Source: Spirosoma aerolatum (lineage in GTDB: Bacteria; Bacteroidota; Bacteroidia; Cytophagales; Spirosomataceae). From it: 64,000 nt of DNA. The notes beneath the pieces are model-generated. The model searched no databases. It was not told the DNA's origin and worked only from the letters and a program-made list of their open reading frames with translations. Position numbers and translations under genes: made by a program. Below, in pieces: positions 28,318-37,335 of the stretch. The stretch lies in the NCBI RefSeq assembly GCF_002056795.1, contig NZ_CP020104.1:879001-943000 (forward strand), read 5' to 3'. Numbering within the stretch: the stretch's first letter is position 1; every line of letters starts with the position of its first letter.

Positions 28318-29346
28318 TTATAGAGCTTTGGTCCGCTGAGACGACTGCCTGATAATCAGTTCGTAGTTCAACAGAATACTGTTGGTTGTGTTCAGATGGA
28401 GCAGGCCATTCAGGTGATTGATCAGCGTTTGGGCAGCAATCTCACCCATTTCCTGTCCAGGGTAGTGAATCGTCGAAAGGTTAGGTTCTACAACCTGAGA
28501 GACTGGATCATTATTAAAGCCTACCACGGCAATATCGGCCGGAATGGCAAATCCATACTGGCGTAACGCGCCCATGCAACTGGCCGCACAGAAATCGCTG
28601 ACAACAAAAAGCCCATCGGGAGGGCTAGCCATCTGACGGATATGACTGGCCATATCCAGCCCTGCCTGACGCGTTAGGTCAGTGAGTTGAATAAGTTCGT
28701 CGGAAATCGGAATCCCACGGTCGACTAGGGCCATTTTATAGCCTTTGAGCCGATCGGCATATACATTTCGCTTGATGTTACCCGTTACGTGCATTACCTG
28801 CTTGCATCCCTGGTCGAGAAGATGCATCGTAGCATCGTAACCTGCCTTTACATTATCGATGACAATATTGGTGCAATTCTTCTGCGGCATCACCCGGTCG
28901 AATAGAATCATCGGAATGCCTTTACGGAAGAATGTATTAAAATGCTCAAGATCGTCAGTATCGGCGGCTAAAGAAACCAGTAATCCATCGACCCGGCTAT
29001 CGAACATCGTTTTAGCATTCGCAACCTCTTTCTTAACCGATTCCAGCGATTGACTGATAATCAGATTGTAATTACTCTTATTGGCTATTTTCTCCATGCC
29101 GGCCAATACGGTCGACATAAACGCACTATCAAGACGGGGTACAATTACACCGATGGTATTGGTTCGTTGACGGCGTAGATTGCTGGCGAATAGATTGGAA
29201 CGATAGCCCATCTCCTTTGCCTTACTGGTAATGAGGCTCTTTGTCGAAGAGCTAATAGCAGGATGGTCATTTAATGCCCTGCTTACCGTAGCAGGGGATA
29301 ACTCAAGGAGTTTAGCAATGTCATAAATCGTTACATCTTTCTGCAT
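28318..29346 (-). CDS. LacI-family transcriptional regulator
   Basis: A 342-residue regulator with the N-terminal LacI helix-turn-helix (VTIYDIAKLLELSPATVSRA, hinge TNTIGVIVP) and a periplasmic-binding-like sugar-sensing domain. The ATG at 29346 gives the canonical start MQKDVTIYDIA. A longer frame from TTG 29376 would run into a predicted operator and is rejected. Two LacI-type sites lie upstream (29372-29385, only 25 bp from the start, and 29534-29547) and one lies ahead of the susC at 18.7 kb. Autoregulation and control of that locus are inferred. Confidence 0.95.
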   Translation of the reverse strand: MQKDVTIYDIAKLLELSPATVSRALNDHPAISSSTKSLITSKAKEMGYRSNLFASNLRRQRTNTIGVIVPRLDSAFMSTVLAGMEKIANKSNYNLIISQSLESVKKEVANAKTMFDSRVDGLLVSLAADTDDLEHFNTFFRKGIPMILFDRVMPQKNCTNIVIDNVKAGYDATMHLLDQGCKQVMHVTGNIKRNVYADRLKGYKMALVDRGIPISDELIQLTDLTRQAGLDMASHIRQMASPPDGLFVVSDFCAASCMGALRQYGFAIPADIAVVGFNNDPVSQVVEPNLSTIHYPGQEMGEIAAQTLINHLNGLLHLNTTNSILLNYELIIRQSSQRTKAL

Positions 29347-29371
29347 TGTTGCGGTGGGTTTATCAATGCGT

Positions 29372-29385
29372 TGCAATCGGTTGAA
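29372..29385. promoter_or_regulatory. LacI-family operator candidate (autoregulatory)
   Basis: TGCAATCGGTTGAA is the reverse complement of TTCAACCGATTGCA and shares the CAACCGATTGCA core of the other two sites. It sits 26 bp before the lacI start codon, where binding would block its transcription. Confidence 0.55.
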
Positions 29386-29533
29386 ATGATCCAGTTTTTA
29401 GCCAAAGAGATCTATTAAATCATCATTTGAAAACGAAATACAACAATGTATGTTGAGAAAAGTGAAGTGTTATCAGGAATATGTGCAATAATACGAAAAA
29501 TTAGAGAACGGACTATTTTCATGATTCTTTTTA

Positions 29534-29547
29534 TGCAACCGATTGCT
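29534..29547. promoter_or_regulatory. LacI-family operator candidate
   Basis: TGCAACCGATTGCT differs by one base from the site at 18247-18260. It lies about 190 bp upstream of the lacI start, so looping between it and 29372 is conceivable. Confidence 0.6.
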
Positions 29548-29577
29548 TTTTCGAAAAATTAGCAGAAATTTATCCAC

Positions 29578-29628
29578 AGATCGTCTAGACCATGATGTAA
29601 AGGAGGTAGACGATCTATCTCTTTTTTT
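29578..29628 (+). terminator. Plus-strand terminator, no upstream gene
   Basis: AGATCGTCTA (29578-29587) pairs with TAGACGATCT (29607-29616). T7 follows at 29622-29628. No plus-strand gene precedes it within 2.5 kb. Confidence 0.5.
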
Positions 29629-29654
29629 AGATTTATCATAGGTTAAATGCCAAC

Positions 29655-29685
29655 AGCCCCTGTCAGTTGACAGGGGCTTTGTTTT
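29655..29685 (+). terminator. Plus-strand terminator, no upstream gene
   Basis: AGCCCCTGTCA and TGACAGGGGCT form an 11-bp perfect stem, followed by TTGTTTT. It is the second plus-strand terminator-like element in tandem. Confidence 0.55.
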
Positions 29686-29734
29686 ACGTCCAGTTATACC
29701 GATCTACAAATCACTGGTGAAGTATATACCTAAA

Positions 29735-29764
29735 AAACGCCCAACTCAATATGGTTGGGCGTTT
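29735..29764 (-). terminator. Minus-strand terminator
   Basis: AAACGCCCAAC pairs with GTTGGGCGTTT (11 bp, 8-nt loop). Read on the minus strand it is followed by six T. Confidence 0.5.
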
Positions 29765-29855
29765 CTAAGATTCCTCTATTTAACTAATGTAATGCCTAAC
29801 ATACGTAGACGAATAGGCATCAGATTTCATCGTGTTGCGGTTCGTATAAAAAAGT

Positions 29856-29884
29856 AACATCCCGCTAATTGGTGGCGGGATGTT
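29856..29884 (-). terminator. Minus-strand terminator
   Basis: AACATCCCGC pairs with GCGGGATGTT (10 bp). On the minus strand it is followed by ACTTTTTTA. The interval 29885-30252 up to the next structure has no gene that I can see and is A/T-rich. Confidence 0.5.
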
Positions 29885-30252
29885 GACTGCATTCTCTTCT
29901 TAACTTAACTATAACGTTCTTTAACTGCCTTTGCCCAAAAAAAAGGATTAATACCTGTGAACGGGTAATCCCGATAAAAATTTCCGGTTTATTCCCTTAT
30001 GGCTATCCGTAATTTTAAAATACTACCATGAATGGACAGGTACATAAACCTAAGTATGGAAACATTTTGGACTATTTAAGATAATACTTTAGGCGTCTAG
30101 TGAGGAGGGGAAATTAAAAACTATATTAAATATGAATATATAAATGCATGTAGTAAAAGTAAGCTATTAATTAGTAAAATAGTCTACTTTGTTACTAATT
30201 AGTTAGATTTTTGCCTAATTTGTTATTGATTGTAGTTGGGTGTGAACTCGGC

Positions 30253-30376
30253 TGCAAGCTCTTATGGGTTAGATTTAAACGCTGGTACTTTTAGTGCCAG
30301 CGTTTTTGTTACCTGAGGGCCCTTTTTTGAGTCAAAAGGGTAGATTGATAATCTAACCCATAAGAGCAGTCTTGCA
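30253..30376 (+). other. Highly structured gene-free element; possible small RNA
   Basis: An outer perfect 18-bp stem (30258-30275 with 30350-30367, extended by TGCAA/TTGCA) encloses two hairpins. One is AACGCTGG...CCAGCGTT (30278-30304) followed by TTTTT, a plus-strand terminator. The other is CCCTTTT...AAAAGGG (about 30320-30340). The three-way fold is obvious in the sequence; its role as RNA is inference. Confidence 0.4.
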
Positions 30377-30377
30377 T

Positions 30378-30440
30378 TGACCCATTCTCTATAAAAAAAA
30401 CCGCTAGTGACTAGCGGTTTTTTTTATAGAGAATGGGTCA
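30378..30440. terminator. Perfect 30-bp bidirectional terminator hairpin
   Basis: The arms 30378-30407 and 30411-30440 are exact reverse complements with a 3-nt loop. A8/T8 blocks inside the arms flank a CCGCTAG/CTAGCGG stem, so it would terminate transcription both ways. It lies 23 bp beyond the stop of the minus-strand gene at 30463. Confidence 0.8.
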
Positions 30441-30462
30441 GCTATGTGAGCACGTTTCGACC

Positions 30463-31176
30463 CTACTTAGCCGGCTTTTTGAAAATGTTTTCGTCTACCG
30501 GACCATTAACAGTAATCTTTTCCGTCGTGAAGGTTAAAGCGCCTTGTGGTGAGGCCATTTCCATCGTATTGGCGAACTTAATTCCGTCTTTGTCTTTGTA
30601 GTCTGAAAAGGCAATTTCGGCCGTTTGTCCATTCATCGCCATTTTGACCTTATTGACCAGGTAGGTGTTCGCATCCAGAAATTCGTCGACGGTCTGCCCT
30701 TCTTTAGTTGTTACCTTCAGGTGATAGGCATCTTTACCATCTACTTTCTCTTTACCAATCAGCTCGACCTGATTGCCTTTGGTTTTGTAATTGACCAGAG
30801 CACCGAACGGGTCAAGCTGGCCTTTTGAGCTTTTCAACTGATCGGCGGGCATCTCTTCTGGATCGCCGGTGCCACCCATCATGGCCGGGCGCACCATCCA
30901 GCCAGTGGTGCCGTCTACAACCTGAATCATCGAGTTGCCCATTACCGACGTTTCGGTCCGCATGGATTTGCCAACCACAATAGTCGACTTGCTGGGAATT
31001 TCCATGCCGTTAATAGCCATCGAGCGTTCGATATACAGCGTTTTGACGTTGCTCAGTTTATCCAGCCCCCCCAGCGCGGCTACGTGTTTATCGACCAATT
31101 CGTCGACGGTCTGAGCCTGGGCAAAGCCAGAAAGGCAAAGGGCGAAGCCTAGAACCAGGAATTTGTTGGTTTTCAT
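30463..31176 (-). CDS. LolA-like outer-membrane lipoprotein-sorting-type protein (secreted)
   Basis: A 237-residue protein with a clear signal peptide (ending AQAQ near residue 22). The mature chain begins TVDELVDKHVAALGGLDKL and continues with the half-barrel pattern of the LolA/LolB-like superfamily (VVDGTTGWMVRP, GKDAYHLKVTTKEGQ). In Bacteroidota these small periplasmic or surface proteins are of unknown specific function. It lies 63 bp downstream of a TonB-type outer-membrane gene on the same strand and probably shares its transcript, which ends at the strong hairpin just beyond. Confidence 0.75.
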   Translation of the reverse strand: MKTNKFLVLGFALCLSGFAQAQTVDELVDKHVAALGGLDKLSNVKTLYIERSMAINGMEIPSKSTIVVGKSMRTETSVMGNSMIQVVDGTTGWMVRPAMMGGTGDPEEMPADQLKSSKGQLDPFGALVNYKTKGNQVELIGKEKVDGKDAYHLKVTTKEGQTVDEFLDANTYLVNKVKMAMNGQTAEIAFSDYKDKDGIKFANTMEMASPQGALTFTTEKITVNGPVDENIFKKPAK

Positions 31177-31239
31177 GTTGCGGAATTAGGTTAAAATTTT
31201 AGTTGGCAAATAGTAACTTTTATGTGGGATTTTCAACAG

Positions 31240-33807
31240 TTAAGGGCGAGACTGGCCTCCTCCTGGCGTACCACCCGATTGGGTCTGACCGCTTCCATCG
31301 CTTTTTACGTCGTCGTTATTGACCGACTTGGCTTTCTTGCGAGGAGCGTCCATCGTCATTTTGCCAATCTTGAGTGTGAAGGTAAGACGGACGCCCCGAT
31401 TATACATATACACATCGTTGACCTGGCTAAATAAGGGTGAGTTCAAGGTTGTATGAATATTGAAGCGGTTGTTGAGGAAGTTTTCGGCCGCTAAACCCAG
31501 ACTGGCTTTTTTGTTGTTGAACTCCTTCTTGACACCAATCGTGTAGAAACCGAAGCCACCCTGACGGCCCTGCAACTGAACCTGCGATCCCTGTAGGAAC
31601 CCAAATGCCTGAGCACCCCAGCCATTTTTGAAGGTAGCGTTCATAAATGTACCGCCACCGATGTTCATACCACTGTTCGTGATTTCAGACGAAGCTCCGT
31701 CCAGCCCTGTAGACTGCCCCGTCAGGCTTGTGTAGAAAGCGTTCAGAAATAAGCCAATGTTGATTTTAGAGGTAGCGGCTACGTTGGCAAACAGGTTGGT
31801 GCCATAGGCATGCTGACGGCCAATGTTCTGATAGGTTGTGACAATGGCACCTTTGATCGAGTCGGATGGTGAGCTAACCTGCGTGATGGCGTTGTTGGTA
31901 ATGCGGCCGAAGAACGTTGCATTGATAAACGTTTTGCCAATGGTTTTACTCACACCCAGTTCGGCGTTGTTGGTCAGTTCAGGTTTCAGTTTAGGATTGC
32001 CAAGTGTAATGACCTGAGGGTTCGCAGCGTTGAAGTTGGGGTTCAACTGTTGCAGACCGGGACGCTGAATCCGGCGGTTAAAGCCGAGTTTAAACGTCGT
32101 TCCTTTGATCGTCTTGGAGGCATTCACGCTAGGCACCAGCACACCGTAGTCGCCTACGCCCAGGCTACCGCCTTCGCGGGTGCTGGCATCGATGAAGGTG
32201 TGTTCATAACGTACCCCACCTTTCAGCGTATAGCGATTTTTGGTGGTGTAGGTATACGAGGTATACCCCGCAGCAATGTTCTGATGGTAGGTTAGTTCGC
32301 CCAGTGTATTGTTCGACTCCGTAGTGAATTGCCCCGAAGGCCCCGCAAATAGGTACTTATAGTCGCTGTTGACTTCCCGAAAAATGGCTTTGCCGCCAAA
32401 CTCCAGCAGTTGATTTTTCTTGATCGGGGTCTGATAATCAGTTTGCAGCGTAAACTCCTGGTTTACGTTCTTATTCAGATTCCGCTGACGGCCCGATAAA
32501 TCACCAGTGCTGCCGAACAGATTCGCATCGAAGTTGTTGGTCAGGTCGTTGCGGCTGTAGAGGGTCGAAATGCTCCATTCCTGCTGGGGTTTGAAGGTGT
32601 GCAGATAATCGATGTTGGCGTCTACTGTACCCGACAAATTTTTGGCATCGACGTTCCGGTTGGTACTTGAGTTGAGCGAGCCGTTGTTGAACAGTTGGGT
32701 AACCAGGTCCTGCTGGTTGGAGAAGTTGCGGACCCCATACCGCACACCGGCCGTAATGCTCTGATTTTTAGCCAGATCATAATCGAAGCCCAGGTTATAC
32801 TGGCCAAACAGGCCAGAGCTGTGTCCATCACCACTCTGGCGGGTCAAGGTCGTTACACCACCCGACTGGCTAGTCTGATCAAGATTGGTTTTCGTGATGG
32901 TATTGTACATGGCCCGGCCAAAGCCGCCCAATGTGAATCCGGCTTTTCCTTTCCGGTAGTTCCCATTCAGGGATAGCATAGAGCCCCGGTTACCAACCCC
33001 CGAGTCGATGTTGAGATTTAACCCTTGCAGGCTGTTCTTTTTGGTGATGATGTTGATGATACCCCCCGAACCTTCCGCATCATACTTGGCAGATGGACTA
33101 GTGATAACCTCGACCGTTTTGATCTGATCGGCTGGAATTTGTTTCAGCGCGTCCGAAACACTACTGGCAACAATCGTAGAAGGTTTGTTGTTGATCAATA
33201 CTTTGATATTCTGGCTACCCCGTAATGACACGTTACCGTCCAGGTCTACGGTCAGCATTGGTACTTTACGCAGAATGTCGGTAGCATCACCACCTTTGGC
33301 CGTAATGTCTTTATCAGCGTTATACACCAGCCGGTCTACTTTCTCTTCGATCACGGCGGCCTGACCGACGACCGTTACCTCTTCCAGCGTTTTGATACTG
33401 GACGATAGTTTGATAACACCCAGATCCAGCGTTTGACCGTTGGTCAGGGTCAGGTTAGAAATGGTTTTATTGCGGAATCCGACGAAACTAATCAGCACCT
33501 GATAATCACCGGCTACCAGTTTGGTTAGAGCAAATTTTCCTTTTTCGTCGGCAACGGTACCATCGATGGCCTTGCCGGTAGACTTATTGTAAAGGGCGAT
33601 GCTGGCAAATTCAACGGCTTTGGCCTGGGTTGAGTCTACTACCGAGCCGATAATTTTAGCGCTCCCTTTCGGGCTTTGATCGCCAGCCGTACCGGGCAAT
33701 GCCTTAGATTGGGTAGAGCCACCCATCATCGGGAACTGGGCCTGGGCTGGGGTTAGCAAACTGCCAACCCAAAAAAGAAGAGCGGTTAAGAAGATGTTCG
33801 TTTTCAT
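31240..33807 (-). CDS. Outer-membrane beta-barrel/TonB-dependent receptor-like protein
   Basis: An 855-residue outer-membrane protein. A signal peptide (MKTNIFLTALLF ... TPAQAQ) is followed by a carboxypeptidase-regulatory-like domain (about 45-125), a plug-like domain (DILRKVPMLTVDLDGNVSLR, IEVITSPSAKYDAEGSGGI style) and a large barrel. It is the outer-membrane beta-barrel (OMP_b-brl_3) subtype, distinct from SusC. The C-terminus ends in an unusual basic/Gln/Gly-rich tail (KKAKSVNND ... GGTPGGGQSRP) after the last barrel strand. The ATG at 33807 is preferred to an in-frame TTG at 33828. The ligand is unknown. Confidence 0.88.
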   Translation of the reverse strand: MKTNIFLTALLFWVGSLLTPAQAQFPMMGGSTQSKALPGTAGDQSPKGSAKIIGSVVDSTQAKAVEFASIALYNKSTGKAIDGTVADEKGKFALTKLVAGDYQVLISFVGFRNKTISNLTLTNGQTLDLGVIKLSSSIKTLEEVTVVGQAAVIEEKVDRLVYNADKDITAKGGDATDILRKVPMLTVDLDGNVSLRGSQNIKVLINNKPSTIVASSVSDALKQIPADQIKTVEVITSPSAKYDAEGSGGIINIITKKNSLQGLNLNIDSGVGNRGSMLSLNGNYRKGKAGFTLGGFGRAMYNTITKTNLDQTSQSGGVTTLTRQSGDGHSSGLFGQYNLGFDYDLAKNQSITAGVRYGVRNFSNQQDLVTQLFNNGSLNSSTNRNVDAKNLSGTVDANIDYLHTFKPQQEWSISTLYSRNDLTNNFDANLFGSTGDLSGRQRNLNKNVNQEFTLQTDYQTPIKKNQLLEFGGKAIFREVNSDYKYLFAGPSGQFTTESNNTLGELTYHQNIAAGYTSYTYTTKNRYTLKGGVRYEHTFIDASTREGGSLGVGDYGVLVPSVNASKTIKGTTFKLGFNRRIQRPGLQQLNPNFNAANPQVITLGNPKLKPELTNNAELGVSKTIGKTFINATFFGRITNNAITQVSSPSDSIKGAIVTTYQNIGRQHAYGTNLFANVAATSKINIGLFLNAFYTSLTGQSTGLDGASSEITNSGMNIGGGTFMNATFKNGWGAQAFGFLQGSQVQLQGRQGGFGFYTIGVKKEFNNKKASLGLAAENFLNNRFNIHTTLNSPLFSQVNDVYMYNRGVRLTFTLKIGKMTMDAPRKKAKSVNNDDVKSDGSGQTQSGGTPGGGQSRP

Positions 33808-34098
33808 AGCTTTATTCTGACATAACAAAGGTCAGTCATGCTACGAAGCCTTAAAAACAAAAGTGGATGAAGTGGCTATAAGGCCGGATGGACTAGTGTT
33901 TATCGCTGATGAATGAAGAGGGTGAGGCTGCCCTACTGACCTCAGTACAGGTTTTAGGGCCATAATCGAAAGCTAAAGGCATTTAGGAAACGCGTTCGTT
34001 TCGTTTATCCGTCAGGCCTTGTCGGTGGGTGGAGCGTTCAGATTTAGGGCCGATTCATACATTATCCGGTGAAAATGACGAAATTACCGGCGAATTAA

Positions 34099-34647
34099 GT
34101 GCTATTTGTGAAATCGTTACCAGCCATCGGTTTTTTGATCCTCCTGCTCTATCATTGGTTAGGGTTGCCTTTGGCTGTGCTAACGTTTGAACAAAGCTAT
34201 CAGGAAGTCTCGCAGCGGTCGGCAACCGATGAGTTTAAACTGGTCAAATTGCCAATATCCTTACCCTACACCGCAGCCTGGGAAAACCCGGATGGGCAGG
34301 AGGGGCTCATTCAGGATGGAGATACGTTTTACAACATCGTTCAGCAGCGGTATGCAAATGATACCTTGTATACGTTGCTCAAAACGAACCAGAACGCCAG
34401 AGAACGATTTTTTGAACTGGCTGAACAATGGCAGCAACTTAGCGATGACCAGAATGACGCTCAATCGCCTTTGGGTAGACTGCTTAAACTGATCAGCGAA
34501 CGGCTAACTACTTACCTTCCTCCTTTTTTCTGCCAACTCGATCAACCAGTGGTACGTTCGTTGGCGTGTGTGCTACAGTTTCCGAATATGCTGGCTGCCC
34601 GGTACCAGCTAGACCGGTCGCCTGTTTCGCCCCCTCCTCAAGCCTGA
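34099..34647 (+). CDS. Unrecognised protein with N-terminal membrane helix
   Basis: 182 residues from a GTG at 34099 (a second GTG at 34108 is equally possible). An N-terminal hydrophobic segment (AIGFLILLLYHWLGLPLAVL) is followed by a soluble region with LPYTAAWENPDGQEGLIQDGD and a Pro-rich tail (SPVSPPPQA). No family was recognised. It is divergent from the outer-membrane gene at 31240 and precedes a FecA-like receptor by 400 bp. It could be an accessory of metal uptake, but that rests on position only. Confidence 0.6.
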   Translation: MLFVKSLPAIGFLILLLYHWLGLPLAVLTFEQSYQEVSQRSATDEFKLVKLPISLPYTAAWENPDGQEGLIQDGDTFYNIVQQRYANDTLYTLLKTNQNARERFFELAEQWQQLSDDQNDAQSPLGRLLKLISERLTTYLPPFFCQLDQPVVRSLACVLQFPNMLAARYQLDRSPVSPPPQA

Positions 34648-35045
34648 CTTCGATTTCCGGGCTGTTTTCAAGTAGATTCCAACGCTTCGTGAGTGGGTAT
34701 TGGCTAAGTATATCCGTCAATTCGTGTTTGACGGATGCCCATCGTATTCTGTGTCAGGAAGCTAGGTGTTTTTGCGCCTGAAATCGTCTTGTGTACAACA
34801 GCCAGACGGAACTAGTATCGCGATCGTGTGCCCTTCGAATTTCCGGGTGTCAGTGAGGCAAGCTATAGAACTGGCTAATCGGCCAGGCTGTAGGAGTTTA
34901 CATGCTGGTGCCCCTGTAGGACATCCATTGTCGACCTTTCTAAAACAATCAGTATAATCATTTACTATCAGAATCGGCACTGCTTTTGTACAAGCCACCA
35001 AACGCCTTTCTTCTGATAATTAGCTATTTAGATAAACATTGATTT
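34648..35045. other. Gene-poor stretch before FecA-like gene
   Basis: 398 bases without a convincing gene. Short frames exist on both strands but show no recognisable protein. No riboswitch, Fur box or TAnnTTTG promoter was identified by eye. Confidence 0.4.
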
Positions 35046-37268
35046 ATGAAGCAATTTTCAATTGAAGCGAATCCATTCGTTACACTTGTCCCTACCACAC
35101 GTCTGATCGTTGGGATGGTACTGGTGTCGGCTTCACTGTTTGCTCAGCAACAAAAATCGGCAGGCGACTCGGCTCGCCTATTAAATCCTGTTACCGTAAC
35201 GGGCAACCGCTCCATCGTTATACAATCCTTACCAAACGTCCATGGAACCTACCTGATGGGAGGAAAGCGTAGTGAGGCCATCCGCATAACTGAAATCGAT
35301 GCTAATGTCGCGGAGAAAAATCCCCGGCAGATCTTCGCCCGGATTCCGGGGGTATTTGTCTATGACATGGATGGGACTGGAAATCAGATCAATATTTCTA
35401 CGCGGGGGCTGGACCCTCACCGTTCCTGGGAAAATAATATTCGCCAGAATGGTGTCATTACAAACTCAGATATGTATGGCTATCCGGCCAGCCACTATTC
35501 ACCGCCCATGGAAGGAATCGAACGAATCGAACTAGTCCGAGGGACGGCTTCGCTGCAATACGGGGCACAGTTTGGCGGGATGCTTAATTACATTACCAAA
35601 CAAGCGGATACAACGCGTCGGTTCGGCTTCCAGACTATCAATTCCATTGGATCGTACGGACTGCGGAGTACCTTTAATGCCATTGGCGGACGGATAGGTA
35701 AATGGACCTATTACGCCTATTACTATCGTCGTCATTCGGATGGCTATCGTCAAAACAGCGGTACCGATGCTCAGTCTCAGTTAGGCCGAATCCAGTTTCA
35801 GGCGACACAGCGGCTCAGCCTGACGGCCGAACTGGGCCGATCTGCCTACATATACAATATTCCCGGCCCGCTGACCGATGCCATGTTTGCGCAGGACCCG
35901 CGTCAGTCGACCCGTAGCCGAAACTATTTCAACCCCGATATTTACATTCCATCCTTGAAACTGGATTGGCGCATTTCGGATCGAACCAGACTTTTGTGGA
36001 CTACGTCGGCGGTGCTGGGCAATCGTAATAGTGTTCAACTGGATGCCTTTGCTACGGTTCCCGACACGATCAATCGGGTAACGGGGCAGTATCGGGCACG
36101 CCAGGTCGATATTGACAACTTTAACAGCTATACGACCGAAGCCAGGCTGCTACATCAGTATAAACTAGGGAGCCTGAACGGAGCGTTGGCCGCTGGTGTG
36201 CAGTTGATGAATACCGATTTGCATCGTCGGCAATTGGGTGTAGGAACAACAGGGAGTGATTTTGACCTGACCCTAACCAGTCCATTTAAGCGCGACCTGC
36301 ATTACCGAACGAAGAACATGGCCGCTTTTGCCGAAAACCAGTTCTACCTGACCAATCGGCTCATGATTGCTCCGGGCATTCGGATTGAGCATGGAAAAAC
36401 GGAAATGCGTGGCATAATCAGTTACTACGACGCGTCTAATTTGCCAACCGACATTAGCCACCATTTTGCCTTACTGGGTATTAACGCCGAATATCGACTC
36501 AGCAATGCGGTAAAACTCTATGGAGGTTGGTCGCAGGCGTATCGCCCCGTTGTGTTCAAGGATATCATTCCGGCTTCTACGTATGAGCAGATCGACAAGC
36601 ACCTGAAAGACGCCTATGGCTACAATGCCGAAATCGGTTTGACGGGGCGCTGGCAGGGGATGCATGTAAATCTGACCGTTTTTGACTTACTCTACCGAAA
36701 CCGATTGGGTACGTTGTTACTGACAAATACCGATGGAACCAGCTATATCTACCGGACCAACATCGGGGATAGTCGGAGCACCGGCGTCGAAGCGTTGATA
36801 GAAACACAACTTCTCCGCACAACCAACCTGTTGATCAGTGGCTTTAGCTCAACGGCCTATAACTATGCCCGGTACATCAATGGCCGGGTTTCGGCCGGAA
36901 CCGAGAACCGGACCGTAACGGGCAATCAGGTAGAATCGGCCCCTCGCTGGACGACGCGCAATGGTCTCACTGCTCGTTATGGTACGGCAAGTCTGACGCT
37001 CCAGTATAGTTATGTGGCGCGGACGTTTTCCGATGCGTTGAATACGCCGACTGCTTCGGCCAACGGAGCTATTGGACCAGTACCTGCTTATAGCCTTTGG
37101 GATTTGAATGGCACCTGGCACATCAAACGGCTGGTAACAGTGCGTGGAAGCATCAATAACCTACTTAATACGCAGTACTTCACCAAGCGTCCGACCTTCT
37201 ATCCAGGGCCCGGCGTATGGCCATCCGATGGCCGAAGCGCCGTACTGACCGTTGGCTTGAACCTCTAA
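35046..37268 (+). CDS. FecA-like TonB-dependent receptor
   Basis: A 740-residue outer-membrane receptor of the classical siderophore/ferric-citrate type, smaller than SusC and lacking the N-terminal carboxypeptidase-like domain. A signal peptide ends near ASLFAQQ. The plug contains IFARIPGVFVYDMDGTGNQI and ISTRGLDPHRSWE and the conserved GIERIELVRGTASLQYGAQFGG (shown in part). The barrel ends with INNLLNTQYFTKRPTFY and VLTVGLNL. FecA-family receptors import ferric dicitrate or similar metal chelates. No partner transporter is adjacent. A very strong hairpin follows the stop. Confidence 0.9.
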   Translation: MKQFSIEANPFVTLVPTTRLIVGMVLVSASLFAQQQKSAGDSARLLNPVTVTGNRSIVIQSLPNVHGTYLMGGKRSEAIRITEIDANVAEKNPRQIFARIPGVFVYDMDGTGNQINISTRGLDPHRSWENNIRQNGVITNSDMYGYPASHYSPPMEGIERIELVRGTASLQYGAQFGGMLNYITKQADTTRRFGFQTINSIGSYGLRSTFNAIGGRIGKWTYYAYYYRRHSDGYRQNSGTDAQSQLGRIQFQATQRLSLTAELGRSAYIYNIPGPLTDAMFAQDPRQSTRSRNYFNPDIYIPSLKLDWRISDRTRLLWTTSAVLGNRNSVQLDAFATVPDTINRVTGQYRARQVDIDNFNSYTTEARLLHQYKLGSLNGALAAGVQLMNTDLHRRQLGVGTTGSDFDLTLTSPFKRDLHYRTKNMAAFAENQFYLTNRLMIAPGIRIEHGKTEMRGIISYYDASNLPTDISHHFALLGINAEYRLSNAVKLYGGWSQAYRPVVFKDIIPASTYEQIDKHLKDAYGYNAEIGLTGRWQGMHVNLTVFDLLYRNRLGTLLLTNTDGTSYIYRTNIGDSRSTGVEALIETQLLRTTNLLISGFSSTAYNYARYINGRVSAGTENRTVTGNQVESAPRWTTRNGLTARYGTASLTLQYSYVARTFSDALNTPTASANGAIGPVPAYSLWDLNGTWHIKRLVTVRGSINNLLNTQYFTKRPTFYPGPGVWPSDGRSAVLTVGLNL

Positions 37269-37273
37269 CCAAC

Positions 37274-37335
37274 AAATCAAATTCCCCGCCTGCTTGCCGT
37301 ATTATGATACGGCAAGCAGGCGGGGAATTTGATTT
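37274..37335. terminator. Perfect 29-bp terminator hairpin
   Basis: The arms 37274-37302 and 37307-37335 are exact reverse complements with a 4-nt loop, starting 6 bp after the fecA-like stop. The right arm ends in TTTGATTTT. It is one of the longest perfect hairpins in the window and unrelated to the six-copy family. Confidence 0.85.

Noticed and set aside
34762..35001. Short open frames on both strands before the FecA-like gene
   Set aside because: No recognisable motif, no consistent start context and mutual overlap on opposite strands.
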